Shown piece after piece: positions 16,978 to 25,680 of a stretch of 64,000 bases of DNA; within the stretch, counting starts at the first letter, position 1; every line of letters begins with the position of its first letter. A program made the translations under genes and the position numbers. A model generated the notes under the pieces. That model searched no databases. It worked only from the letters and a program-made list of their open reading frames with translations, and had not been told where the DNA came from. The stretch is taken from assembly GCF_019670105.1 (NCBI RefSeq), contig NZ_AP023032.1:1482972-1546971 (forward strand), written 5' to 3'. Source of the stretch: Agarivorans albus (lineage in GTDB: Bacteria > Pseudomonadota > Gammaproteobacteria > Enterobacterales > Celerinatantimonadaceae).

Positions 16978-17706
16978 TTATAACACTGCAGAAATAAAGC
17001 TTTGTAACTCGGTGGTTTGGGGCTGAGCAAATACCTGTTTGCTGTCGCCGGTTTCCCACACCTTTCCTTGGTGCATGAAGACCACTCTATCACCAACGTC
17101 GCGAGCAAAGTTCATTTCGTGGGTGACTAAAACTAGTGTCATGCCTTCGGCGGCTAGTTGTTCTAAAACTTTGAGTACTTCACCTACCAGCTCAGGGTCT
17201 AGGGCCGAGGTGATTTCGTCACACAGCAATACTTTAGGCGACATAGCCAAAGAGCGGGCAATGGCCACGCGTTGTTGCTGGCCGCCCGACATGCTAGTGG
17301 GGTATTGATCAAACTTGTCGGCTAAACCCACTTTTTCCAGCACTTCTTTTGCTAGCTCGCGACATTCTTGCTGACTTTTACCCATTACTAACTTGGGCGC
17401 TAACATAATGTTTTCGCCAGCGGTCATATGGGGGAAGAGGTTAAAGTTTTGAAACACCATGCCTACACTACGGCTAAGTAGCCTAAGCTGTTTTTCGTCT
17501 TCGCTTACCGCTTGTTTATCTACAATAATGGCACCACTTTGAAAGGGTTCTAAACCATTAATGCAGCGCAATAGGGTGCTTTTTCCAGAACCGCTGCGGC
17601 CAATAATAGAGATAACTTCGCCAGCCTTTATTTTTAAGTCTATGCCTTTTAGCACATGGTGTTGGCCGTAATACTTATGAATTTGTTCAATACTAACCAG
17701 TGACAT
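16978..17706 (-). CDS. Polar amino-acid-type ABC transporter ATPase
   Basis: This 242-residue ATPase has Walker A GRSGSGKST, signature SGGQQQR, Walker B VLLCDEITSALDP and the H-loop LVTHEM. It is of the GlnQ/ArtP type. It overlaps the upstream permease gene by 14 bases. Together with two permeases and a binding protein it forms a complete importer whose cargo is probably allantoate or a related ureide, inferred only from the downstream catabolic genes. Confidence 0.93.
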   Translation of the reverse strand: MSLVSIEQIHKYYGQHHVLKGIDLKIKAGEVISIIGRSGSGKSTLLRCINGLEPFQSGAIIVDKQAVSEDEKQLRLLSRSVGMVFQNFNLFPHMTAGENIMLAPKLVMGKSQQECRELAKEVLEKVGLADKFDQYPTSMSGGQQQRVAIARSLAMSPKVLLCDEITSALDPELVGEVLKVLEQLAAEGMTLVLVTHEMNFARDVGDRVVFMHQGKVWETGDSKQVFAQPQTTELQSFISAVL

Positions 17707-18343
17707 TGAGCTTCTTCTCCAAATGCTTGCTGTATAAAGACAGCGGGAAACACAACAAAAAGTACAGCGCTGCCACTAGGGCAAACACTTTAAAGGGTTG
17801 GAAGGTGGCATTGTTAAGCATGGTGCCGGCTTTAGTTAACTCTACAAAACCAATAATGGATGTGAGTGCAGTGCCTTTCACCACTTGCACCGAAAAGCCT
17901 ACAGTAGGAGCAATGGCCACGGTGAGTGCTTGCGGCAAAATAACGTAGCGCATGGTTTGAAAGAAGCTCAAACCCAAGGTGCGAGATGCTTCCCATTGGC
18001 CCTTGGGTAAAGACTCGATACAGCCGCGCCAAATCTCACATAAAAAGGCGCTGGTGAACAAAGTTAAACCAATGATGGCAGCGCTCCAAGCGCTCACATC
18101 AATGCCAATTAGTGATAAACCGAAGAAGGTTACAAACAACTGCATTAACAGAGGTGTGCCTTGAAACAGTTCTACATAGCCTTTAACGAAGGCGCTTAAC
18201 ACGGGGTTTTTGCTTATGCGCATAAAGGTTAGCAGTAGGGCAACTAAGCCACCGCTGGCAAAGGCAATGAGTGATAACAAGACCGTCCAACGCGCTGCCA
18301 GTAGCAGGTTGCGTAAGATGTCCCAATCGGTAAATTGCATCAT
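17693..18343 (-). CDS. ABC transporter permease (HisM/GlnP type)
   Basis: This 216-residue membrane protein has about five hydrophobic segments and the cytoplasmic EAA loop (EASRTLGLSFFQTMRYVILPQAL). It has the HEQRO permease topology (VELFQGTPLLMQLFVTFFGL). It pairs with the neighbouring permease to form the channel and overlaps the ATPase gene. Two adjacent ATG codons could start it. Confidence 0.92.
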   Translation of the reverse strand: MMQFTDWDILRNLLLAARWTVLLSLIAFASGGLVALLLTFMRISKNPVLSAFVKGYVELFQGTPLLMQLFVTFFGLSLIGIDVSAWSAAIIGLTLFTSAFLCEIWRGCIESLPKGQWEASRTLGLSFFQTMRYVILPQALTVAIAPTVGFSVQVVKGTALTSIIGFVELTKAGTMLNNATFQPFKVFALVAALYFLLCFPLSLYSKHLEKKLNVTG

Positions 18344-18355
18344 ATTAAACTACTC

Positions 18356-19024
18356 CTACAATGCAGGGTTTTTGAAAAGGCGACGAGCGGCCAGCTCAAA
18401 CAGTTGGCGCATGGCAATGGCTAGCAGCAAATAAATCAGTGCGGTGAGCAAGTAAGATTCAAAGCTTAAAAAGTTACGCGATTGAATAAAGTTGGCTGAG
18501 AACGTGAGCTCTTCGACAGAGATTTGCGAGACTACCGCCGAGCCCAGCATCACGATAATGCATTGGCTAACTAAGGCCGGATAGATACGTTGAAACGCAG
18601 TGGGTAATACTATGCGGCTAAAAATGTGCCAGTGGCTTAGGCCTAAGGTTTTACCCGCTTCCCACTGGCCTTTAGGGGTGGCTTCTATACCTGCACGAAT
18701 AATTTCGGTGAGGTAGGCGCCTAGGTTAATCACCATGGCCAAACAGCCCGCTTGCCAAGCACTTAGTTTTACCCCCAAGGCTGGCAAGCCAAAAAAGATG
18801 AAGAATAACTGCACAATAAACGGTGTATTGCGAATTACTTCTACATAAGCGCTTATGAGCCAGCGCAACCAAGCTTTATTACTTATTTTACCTGCAGCCC
18901 CCGCAGTACCGAGTAAGATCCCAGCAAAGGTTGAGTACAAGGTGAGCTCGGCTGTGGTGAGTAAGCCCTTGGCAAGCTCAGGCATGTAGGGCAGTAAGCC
19001 ACTAAAGTCTAGTTGGTAGCTCAT
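18356..19024 (-). CDS. ABC transporter permease (HisQ/GlnP type)
   Basis: This 222-residue membrane protein is paralogous to the next gene, with VEVIRNTPFIVQLFFIFFGL and the EAA loop EAGKTLGLSHWHIFSRIVLP. It starts 11 bases after the binding-protein gene. It is the second half of the heterodimeric importer channel. Confidence 0.92.
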   Translation of the reverse strand: MSYQLDFSGLLPYMPELAKGLLTTAELTLYSTFAGILLGTAGAAGKISNKAWLRWLISAYVEVIRNTPFIVQLFFIFFGLPALGVKLSAWQAGCLAMVINLGAYLTEIIRAGIEATPKGQWEAGKTLGLSHWHIFSRIVLPTAFQRIYPALVSQCIIVMLGSAVVSQISVEELTFSANFIQSRNFLSFESYLLTALIYLLLAIAMRQLFELAARRLFKNPAL

Positions 19025-19035
19025 GGCGCGCTCCT

Positions 19036-19824
19036 TTAGTACAACTCTTTAGGTAACGATGTTTTAAACCATGCAAGCGAGAGTTTCTCTAACTCACCAC
19101 TTTGTTTTGCTTTAGCAATTAGCTCGTTTACTTTGGCAACCAGTGCAGGCTCGCCTTTAAGTACACCTACATAACAAGGCGAGTTTTTAAGTAAGAACTT
19201 AGTCTCTGGCTTACGGTTTGGAACGCGTTTGGCAATTTCTGTGGCAACTAAATTACCGGTGGCAATAAGCTCTACTTGGCCTGATAAGTAAGCTGACAGG
19301 GTGGTGTTATTGTCTTCAAAACGTTTAATGGTGGTAGAACTATCCACCAATTTGCTTAGCTCTATGTCTTCAACAGCGCCACGGGTAACACCAACGGTTT
19401 TACCTGCCAGTTGCTCCGCAGAATCAACGCTTACCTCTGCGGCGCCAAATACACCAAGGAAAAATGGTGCATATGCATCACTAAAGTCGATGGCTTTTTC
19501 ACGCTCGGCGTTTTTACCTAGGCTAGAAATAACCAAATCAACCTTGCGAGTTTGTAAGTAAGGAATGCGGTTGGCGCTGGTTACTGGCACTAATTCTAGT
19601 TTTACATCCAGCTGCTCAGCTAGGTAGCGAGCCATATCAATGTCGTAACCCATGGGTTGTAAATCACTCCCCACCGAGCCAAACGGAGGGAAATCTTGTG
19701 GCACGGCTACTTTTAATACGCCGCGCTCCATTAAAGTAGCTAGTTGGTCGGCATGGCTTACGGTGCTGCTTAGAGCGCAAAGTAAAATGGCTGCGCTAGC
19801 AAATAGTTTTTTGAAGGTATACAT
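19036..19824 (-). CDS. Periplasmic solute-binding protein, family 3
   Basis: This 262-residue exported receptor begins with a signal peptide ending VSHA-DQ near residue 25. The mature part has the family-3 pattern GVLKVAVPQDFPPFG, GYDIDMARYLAEQL and a second lobe with GKTVGVTRGAVED. It feeds the two permeases encoded immediately downstream. As first gene of the operon it is the natural place for the promoter, in the gap to its right. Cargo is likely a small polar nitrogen compound; ureide is the contextual guess. Confidence 0.9.
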   Translation of the reverse strand: MYTFKKLFASAAILLCALSSTVSHADQLATLMERGVLKVAVPQDFPPFGSVGSDLQPMGYDIDMARYLAEQLDVKLELVPVTSANRIPYLQTRKVDLVISSLGKNAEREKAIDFSDAYAPFFLGVFGAAEVSVDSAEQLAGKTVGVTRGAVEDIELSKLVDSSTTIKRFEDNNTTLSAYLSGQVELIATGNLVATEIAKRVPNRKPETKFLLKNSPCYVGVLKGEPALVAKVNELIAKAKQSGELEKLSLAWFKTSLPKELY

Positions 19825-20260
19825 AAAGCTTCCTTAGCGAGTTTACTTGTTGTGAAACGAATGAATCTTTTGTTTTTTATTTGCAACGTACGAGCCATTA
19901 AGCTGGAAGTGAAGTAAGTATTTAATAATTCCTTTAAATACATATGGTTATAGATTTTTGTTTGATGAAGAGGTGAAGATGAACTAGCGGGCAGTGTTTA
20001 ATATTTACCCATCTTGGTGCTGTTTGGGATCTGTTTGGTGCATAAATTACTACTAAAGTGGTATCTGTGAGTTTATTTGAAACAAATCGCAAATATTTGT
20101 CCAAATATCGTTTTTAAAAACAAATTTTTAAGTTTAACTATTTGTTTTAAATGGGCTTTAATGCCTGTGATAGAAAAGTGATAAGTTCGTGAATTGGTTG
20201 GGACATGTGCTTCTTATACTGGATTTGACTGTTAAATAAGGACCGCAAAAGGAGCGAACC
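19825..20260. promoter_or_regulatory. Divergent promoter region, ureide operon / spondin operon
   Basis: There is no gene here. The region is AT-rich and contains several ATTTGT/ACAAAT motifs, including the dyad ACAAAT...ATTTGT around 20082-20099, which could be operators. It must hold the promoters of both the minus-strand importer operon and the plus-strand spondin operon. I could not place -10/-35 boxes with confidence. Confidence 0.4.
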
Positions 20261-20959
20261 ATGGATCTCAAGTCATCTCTGTTAGCAATGCCGTTTATTG
20301 CTGTAAGTACATTAAGCCAAGCCGCGGTAGTAGACGTTAAAATTACTAACTTAACGCAAGGTATTTACTACACCCCTTTATTAGTAACTGCACATACTTC
20401 TGACGCCCACCTATTTGAAGTAGGTACAGCGGCATCGCCAGCCCTGCAAATGATGGCAGAGGGTGGAGACATCTCTGGTTTAGTCACAATTGCCGACGGT
20501 ATTGGTGCTGTTTCATCAGCCAATCCAGCGGCTGGTTTATTGGCACCAACCGATTACGTGATGGTGAGTGACCTAGATACTGGCAGCAACACCCATTTAA
20601 GTATTGTTGCCATGTTACTGCCAACCAATGATGGTTTTGTAGGTAAAGACAGCTGGGAAATTCCAAGTGAAGCAGGCACTTATACCTTCTACATGAATGG
20701 TTACGACGCCGGCACCGAAGCCAACGACGAAATAGTAAACGGCGGCGGAGCTTCTGGTACACCGGGTATTCCTGCAAACCCTGGCATGAATGGTGGAACT
20801 GGCGGCAGTGGCGTAGCTACAGCATCAAGCAATACCAACATTCATATTCACCCTGGCAATGTGGGTGACCAAGATGCAACGGGCGGCATGAGTGACCTAG
20901 ACAGCCGTATTCACCGCTGGTTAAACCCAGTTGCAAAAGTGGTTGTTACCGTTAAGTAA
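20261..20959 (+). CDS. Exported spondin-domain protein A
   Basis: This 232-residue protein has an N-terminal signal peptide ending near SQA-AV and a Spondin_N-like domain: VDVKITNLTQGIYYTPLLV, HLFEVGTAASPALQMMAEGGD, and later WEIPSEAGTYTFYMNGYDAGTE. A glycine-rich stretch (residues 165-190) precedes a His-containing C-terminus (NIHIHPGN). Spondin domains act in extracellular adhesion in animals; the bacterial role is unknown. A strong AAGGAG site precedes the ATG. It is the first gene of an apparent four-gene operon. Confidence 0.82.
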   Translation: MDLKSSLLAMPFIAVSTLSQAAVVDVKITNLTQGIYYTPLLVTAHTSDAHLFEVGTAASPALQMMAEGGDISGLVTIADGIGAVSSANPAAGLLAPTDYVMVSDLDTGSNTHLSIVAMLLPTNDGFVGKDSWEIPSEAGTYTFYMNGYDAGTEANDEIVNGGGASGTPGIPANPGMNGGTGGSGVATASSNTNIHIHPGNVGDQDATGGMSDLDSRIHRWLNPVAKVVVTVK

Positions 20960-20972
20960 TTAAGGAGGATCT

Positions 20973-21680
20973 ATGGCTATCTCAAGTTTTAGTAAGAGAG
21001 CCTTGGCCGTAGCGGTAATGGCGGCAGGACTAAGTGCATGTGGCAGTGATGACGAGAAAATCGTCGTGGTTGAGCCAGATACGCTAGAGTATGAAGTAAC
21101 CATTTACAACGACACCTCGGCGCAGCCCTTATCACCAGCTGTAGTAGGTATTCATAGTGCAACCATGAGTTTATGGACATTGGGAACTTCTGCCAGCGTA
21201 CCCTTAGAAACCATGGCCGAAGGTGGTGACGCCTCTGACATTGCAGCTATGTTTACTGGTGACAATGTAGCAGTAACTGGTGCTGGCGCTATTGGCCCAG
21301 GTGCTTATGAAACCTTAATGATAAGTGCTTCCGAGCGCAGCGATATGCAACTATCACTAGCCACTATGATGGTGAATACTAACGATGCATTTACCGGGCT
21401 AAATGGTATTGATATTGGTGGCTTAATGGTGGGTGATAGCATGACCTACAGTTTGCCAGCCTATGATGCAGGAACCGAGCAAAACAGCGAAGCGGTGGGA
21501 ACGATTCCTGGCCCAGCTGATGGCGGTGAAGGGTTTAACGCGGCACGTGATGATGTAATGAATAAAGTTTCGCGTCATCCCGGTCTAGTTACACAAGCCG
21601 ACGACCCTGCGTCAGTATTGCTGCCAGATCATCGATTGTCTGGCACAGTGGGAAGAGTAGTGATTACTCGTACCAACTAG
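20973..21680 (+). CDS. Spondin-domain lipoprotein B
   Basis: This 235-residue lipoprotein has lipobox LSAC with Cys23. The mature part is paralogous to the preceding gene: LYEV-type opening strands, LWTLGTSASVPLETMAEGGD and YSLPAYDAGTEQNSE. The C-terminal end carries RHPG, again echoing the partner. It starts 13 bases after spondin protein A with a TAAGGAGG site, so the two are co-translated in high amounts. A pair of one soluble and one membrane-anchored paralogue suggests partners in the envelope. Confidence 0.82.
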   Translation: MAISSFSKRALAVAVMAAGLSACGSDDEKIVVVEPDTLEYEVTIYNDTSAQPLSPAVVGIHSATMSLWTLGTSASVPLETMAEGGDASDIAAMFTGDNVAVTGAGAIGPGAYETLMISASERSDMQLSLATMMVNTNDAFTGLNGIDIGGLMVGDSMTYSLPAYDAGTEQNSEAVGTIPGPADGGEGFNAARDDVMNKVSRHPGLVTQADDPASVLLPDHRLSGTVGRVVITRTN

Positions 21681-21694
21681 TGCAGAGAACACTA

Positions 21695-21716
21695 CACCCG
21701 TACTTAGGTGCGGGTG
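21695..21716 (+). promoter_or_regulatory. Hairpin between spondin genes and two-component genes
   Basis: The stem CACCCGTAC / GTGCGGGTG with a four-base loop lies 15 bases after the spondin B stop. There is no T tract. It could stabilise the upstream mRNA and lower downstream expression, so that the structural proteins outnumber the regulators. Confidence 0.45.
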
Positions 21717-21762
21717 AGTGCCTTACTCATTGTGGTCGTTCATTACAAGGAAAGGAGCCTAT

Positions 21763-22464
21763 ATGTCCCCGCGGATCCTGGTCATTGAAGACGACCACGA
21801 TATTAATAACCTGATCACCATGAATCTAAACGACATGATGTATCAAGTAGAAAGCTGCGAGAATGGCGCGCAAGGCTATGCCAAAGCCAGCAGCGATAAC
21901 TTCGACTTAATCGTGCTTGATTTAATGCTACCCGGCATGGACGGTTTAGACATTTGTCGACAACTTCGCGCCCAACAACACAATACGCCAATTTTAATGC
22001 TCACCGCACGCGACTCAGAGGCCGATCGGGTGGTGGGTTTAGAAATGGGCGCAGATGACTACCTCACTAAACCCTTTAGCGTGCGCGAGCTGCAAGCAAG
22101 AGTGAAAGCCATGTTGCGCCGCGTTGATATGCTAGTGCAAAGCCAGCAACAAACCGACGCTACTACCATGCAGTGGAAGGACTTATCCATCGACATTGGT
22201 CGTCGCCAAGTATCGGTGCGCAATCAGGCGGTGGAGCTTACCTCTACCGAGTTTGATTTACTGCTGCATCTGGCTAAATCACCGGGTTTAGTGTTCAGCC
22301 GAGCTCAGCTATTAGACCAAGTTTGGGGCTATAAACACAGCGGCTACGAGCACACCGTAAATTCGCATATCAATCGACTACGCACCAAGTTAGAAAGCGA
22401 CCCTTCTAATCCTGAATACGTGCTAACTGTGTGGGGAGTAGGGTACAAGTTTAATGATGTTTAG
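21763..22464 (+). CDS. OmpR/PhoB-family response regulator
   Basis: This 233-residue regulator has a receiver domain with the acidic pair at residues 10-11, phospho-acceptor Asp53 (LIVLDLMLPGMDG) and the KPF motif, followed by a winged-helix domain (ELTSTEFDLLLHLA, RAQLLDQVWGY, VNSHINRLRTKLE). The ATG at 21763 has an AAGGAG site; a longer in-frame start lacks one. Its last 11 bases overlap the histidine kinase gene. Position behind the spondin genes implies that it controls or responds to that envelope module. Confidence 0.93.
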   Translation: MSPRILVIEDDHDINNLITMNLNDMMYQVESCENGAQGYAKASSDNFDLIVLDLMLPGMDGLDICRQLRAQQHNTPILMLTARDSEADRVVGLEMGADDYLTKPFSVRELQARVKAMLRRVDMLVQSQQQTDATTMQWKDLSIDIGRRQVSVRNQAVELTSTEFDLLLHLAKSPGLVFSRAQLLDQVWGYKHSGYEHTVNSHINRLRTKLESDPSNPEYVLTVWGVGYKFNDV

Positions 22465-23947
22465 GTTTATCAGTTCTTTTTACAGCAAGTTAATGCTGGC
22501 CGTGGTGGTGTGTTTTATTTTAGCGGGTGGCTTGTTACTGGGCTTGGCTCATCAAAGCTCGCAGCAGTATCAAAACGAAATTGAACAAAAACTGCATTTA
22601 CAATTAGCCGAACATTTAGTTTACGAAAGCCAATTGTTTAAAGATGGAGAGCTTGATCCTAAAGCGATTAAGCAGGCTTTTCATTCGATGATGATCTTAG
22701 GCCCAAGTTTTGAGTTCTACATTCTTGATACCGCCGGCAAGGTGGTGACTTACTCAGCCGATCCCAGCAAAATCAAACGCAGACAATTAGATCTAAAGCC
22801 AATTCGAGATTTTATCGACGGGTCTAGAGCCATGCCAATTATTGGCGACGACCCTCGCTCTCCCTCAAGAAGTAAGATTTTTTCGGTGGCCGAAATTCGC
22901 GAAGGCAATAGCTTAAAAGGATATCTGTACATCATCATTGGTGGCGAGATCTACGACAGCGTTGCCGAGCTGCTGCAAAGCAGTCACATTATGAAATTAA
23001 GCATGCTGGGGCTTTTGTTCATTTTAGGTTTTAGCTTGTTAGTGGTATTTCTTATCTTCGGTTTGCTTACCAAACCACTGCGTCGCCTAGCCAAGGATAT
23101 TGATCAGTTTCAGCATGTTGGTTTGGAGCAAACAGCCAACATTGCAGAGCATTGGCAAAATAACTCTCACGATGAAGTGCAAAAGCTAGGCGCTGCCTTT
23201 AGTGATATGGCCACCACTATTAAGGGCCAATATCAAAAGGTTAAAGACACCGACCAACTGCGCCGAGAGCTTATTTCTTATGTTTCTCACGACCTGCGAA
23301 CACCGCTAGCATCACTGCAAGGATACTTAGAAACCTGGCAGTTAAAACACCGTGACTTATCTCCCGAAGAAGGTGAGCAGTTAATTAAAGTGGCATTAAG
23401 CAGTGCTCGTAAAACCTCTAGCTTGGTGGAGCAGCTATTTGAGCTGGCCCACCTTGATAGCGACCAAGCTACGATTAATGAAGAGTCAGTCGCAATTGCT
23501 GAATTAGCCCAGGACGTAATTCAAAAACTCGAGTTAGCTGCCCAGAAAAAACAGGTGGTAATGAGTGTGGAGCCGCAAGACCCATCCTTAGTTGCCTGCG
23601 CCGATATTCAACGTATTGAGCGAGTGTTTACCAACTTGTTGGAGAACTCGATCCGTCACTGCAGTGAAGGCGACGAGATTAAAGTAACAATCGACCAAGC
23701 AGAGCAGGGCAACAAATTAGCCATTACCGTAAGTGATACGGGCACAGGGATCCCTGCCGATGATTTACCGCATATCTTCGACGCCCACTATCGAGCAGCT
23801 AATCGAGCGAAAGATAAAAGCTCGCATGGCGGTTTAGGTTTGGCCATTGCTAAACGAATAGTGCAACTGCATCGTTCATCAATTAGCGTTGAGTCCACTT
23901 TAGGCGAAGGTACCCGTTTTTGTTTTACCCTAGATAAACCTATGTAA
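22454..23947 (+). CDS. Membrane sensor histidine kinase
   Basis: This 497-residue kinase has two membrane helices (about residues 12-32 and 178-203) flanking a periplasmic sensor domain of roughly 145 residues. A HAMP region follows, then a HisKA box with His279 in YVSHDLRTPLASL and an HATPase with NLLENSIRH, DTGTGIP and GLGLAI. It is translationally coupled to the response regulator. The periplasmic domain may monitor the exported spondin proteins or the same ligand; this is inference from gene order. Confidence 0.93.
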   Translation: MMFRFISSFYSKLMLAVVVCFILAGGLLLGLAHQSSQQYQNEIEQKLHLQLAEHLVYESQLFKDGELDPKAIKQAFHSMMILGPSFEFYILDTAGKVVTYSADPSKIKRRQLDLKPIRDFIDGSRAMPIIGDDPRSPSRSKIFSVAEIREGNSLKGYLYIIIGGEIYDSVAELLQSSHIMKLSMLGLLFILGFSLLVVFLIFGLLTKPLRRLAKDIDQFQHVGLEQTANIAEHWQNNSHDEVQKLGAAFSDMATTIKGQYQKVKDTDQLRRELISYVSHDLRTPLASLQGYLETWQLKHRDLSPEEGEQLIKVALSSARKTSSLVEQLFELAHLDSDQATINEESVAIAELAQDVIQKLELAAQKKQVVMSVEPQDPSLVACADIQRIERVFTNLLENSIRHCSEGDEIKVTIDQAEQGNKLAITVSDTGTGIPADDLPHIFDAHYRAANRAKDKSSHGGLGLAIAKRIVQLHRSSISVESTLGEGTRFCFTLDKPM

Positions 23948-23957
23948 TTCTGCACTT

Positions 23958-23994
23958 TTCACTGGGTTGGCGCTTATCGGTGTAGCCCAGTGAA
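23958..23994 (+). terminator. Weak hairpin after the histidine kinase gene
   Basis: TTCACTGGG pairs with CCCAGTGAA around a 19-base loop. There is no strong T run, so this is only a possible transcript end for the spondin-kinase operon. Confidence 0.3.
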
Positions 23995-24180
23995 TGTTGA
24001 TATATAGGCGTTGGTTTGTGCAGTTTTTAACTTCTTCTAGTTACTGCTTATTGCTCTATACAACTGCTGATTAAGCTATGCGTTCTGTGCATATATCTCC
24101 TGAGTTAAATTCATTAGTTTGAGGAAACAGAACTGCGTACACTCCGCGCTTCTTTTGGTTACCAGCAAATAAATCACCCT

Positions 24181-24366
24181 ATGTTTTCGCAATCTATTCT
24201 GGCTCAAATGCTGAGAATGCTGCTGTTATTAAGCTTAACGCTGCTTGTTGTGCATCACTCGCCGGGCTTATTAAAGCTGTTGGCTGAACAGGCTATGAAT
24301 AGCGGCTGCCACCAAATTAATGACGATGCATCGCAGCATCACTCTCACCACCATTCTCATCATTAA
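24181..24366 (+). CDS. Small membrane-anchored His-rich protein, 61 aa
   Basis: One hydrophobic helix (about residues 8-25) is followed by a short tail ending in a cluster of histidines (QHHSHHHSHH), with a single Cys before it. Such tails bind transition metals. It ends 13 bases before the MFS gene on the same strand, which argues that it is real and co-transcribed. No clear ribosome-binding site precedes the ATG, so the start is uncertain. I do not recognise the family. Confidence 0.55.
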   Translation: MFSQSILAQMLRMLLLLSLTLLVVHHSPGLLKLLAEQAMNSGCHQINDDASQHHSHHHSHH

Positions 24367-24379
24367 GTAAGAGGCTTGC

Positions 24380-25588
24380 ATGAGTATTTTTCGCTTTCCG
24401 GCATTGGTTTGGCTAGGCATTGGCATTTTGGTTATCTCGCTTGGTATTCGCCAGTCCTTTGGTATTTTCATGATGCCAGTATCAGAGCACTTTCAATTAG
24501 GTAGAGAGTTTTTTAGCTTTGCCATTGCTTTGCAAAACCTGTTGTTTGGCATGTTCCAACCTTTTGTGGGTATGGCTGCAGATAAGTGGGGTGCAAAGCG
24601 AGTAATAGTGTTGGGAGCAGCAGCTTATGCAGTGGGTTTATATTTAAGCTCAATCGCCACGCTGCCTAGCATGTTGTATCTATCTTTGGGTGCATTAGTA
24701 GGGCTTGGGCTTAGTGCCACGAGCTATGTGATTGTATTGGGCGCAGTGGCTAAAGTTGTGCCAGCAAAACATGCTGTAAAGGCTTTTGGCTTAACTACTG
24801 CGGCAGGCTCCTTTGGTATGTTTGCAATGATTCCCGGCGCGCAACTTATGCTAAGCCAAATGGGCTGGCAGCAAGCCCTGCAAGCTTTTGCTTTGTTATG
24901 CGCCTTAATGGTGGCGTTTGCTATGTTTATGAAAACCGCTAAACCTAGCACTGCAGATCAAGCGGTAGTAGACGAAAAGCAAACCCTTAAAGAGTCCTTA
25001 CAAGAGGCGTTTTCCCATAAAGGTTATTGGCTTATTCATGCTGGTTTTTTTGTTTGTGGTTTTCATGTGATGTTTATTGCGACTCACCTGCCTAGTTACC
25101 TCGCCGATAAAAACTTAAGTGCCACAACCGGGGCCATGGCTTTAGCCTATGTGGGGATCTTCAATATTTTTGGCTCGTATTTTTGGGGCGTAATGGGCGA
25201 CAGATTTAGTAAGCGCCATGTTATGTCGGCCTTGTATCTTATGAGAACAGTGGTCATCGCTGGTTTTGTCAGTTTGCCGGTGACCGAGAGCACAGCAGCA
25301 TTATTTGGTGGCGCTATTGGCTTTTGTTGGTTAGGTACTGTGCCGCTTACCTCGGGTTTGGTTAGGCAAATATTTGGCGCTCGCTACTTATCTACTTTGT
25401 ATGGCTTAGTGTTTTTTACTCATCAAATTGGCAGTTTTTTAGGTGCCTGGGTAGGTGGGCGTATTTACGATTATTACGGCTCTTACGAACCTATTTGGTG
25501 GTCAACTGTGGCATTGGCCTTTATCGCTGCACTGATTCATTTGCCGATTAATGATAAACCGGTAATGCGTTTGGCCGCTGCGAGTTAA
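24380..25588 (+). CDS. Major facilitator superfamily transporter
   Basis: This 402-residue protein has about 12 hydrophobic helices. The loop motif GMAADKWGAKR between helices 2 and 3 is the MFS signature, repeated in weaker form after helix 8 (GVMGDRFSKRH). The opening GIRQSFGIFMMPVSEHFQLGR resembles the oxalate/formate antiporter and monocarboxylate-carrier branch. The substrate is unknown. It follows the small His-rich protein gene. Confidence 0.88.
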   Translation: MSIFRFPALVWLGIGILVISLGIRQSFGIFMMPVSEHFQLGREFFSFAIALQNLLFGMFQPFVGMAADKWGAKRVIVLGAAAYAVGLYLSSIATLPSMLYLSLGALVGLGLSATSYVIVLGAVAKVVPAKHAVKAFGLTTAAGSFGMFAMIPGAQLMLSQMGWQQALQAFALLCALMVAFAMFMKTAKPSTADQAVVDEKQTLKESLQEAFSHKGYWLIHAGFFVCGFHVMFIATHLPSYLADKNLSATTGAMALAYVGIFNIFGSYFWGVMGDRFSKRHVMSALYLMRTVVIAGFVSLPVTESTAALFGGAIGFCWLGTVPLTSGLVRQIFGARYLSTLYGLVFFTHQIGSFLGAWVGGRIYDYYGSYEPIWWSTVALAFIAALIHLPINDKPVMRLAAAS

Positions 25589-25632
25589 GCCTGTCTGAAT
25601 ATGTAACTGAACATAAGTGAGGTAAAGCTTGA

Positions 25633-25669
25633 AAGTTAACTTCTTGCTACAGGGGCAGGAGGTTAACTT
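25633..25669. terminator. Long hairpin at the boundary of the cassette block
   Basis: AAGTTAACTTCTTGC pairs with GCAGGAGGTTAACTT around a seven-base loop (15-base stem with two wobble pairs). It lies between the convergent MFS and DUF1493-like genes and probably stops transcription, although a T tract is missing. It also marks the left edge of the cassette-like block. Confidence 0.5.
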
Positions 25670-25680
25670 AGCTGAGTTTG

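Noticed and set aside
17039-17308. Plus-strand frames inside the ABC transporter genes
   Set aside because: They are antisense shadows of well-supported transporter genes with clear domain motifs on the minus strand.
25633-25669. Long hairpin considered as another attC
   Set aside because: Its ends are symmetrical GTTAAC rather than RYYYAAC/GTTRRRY cores, and it lies beyond the last cassette gene; a terminator-like hairpin is simpler.
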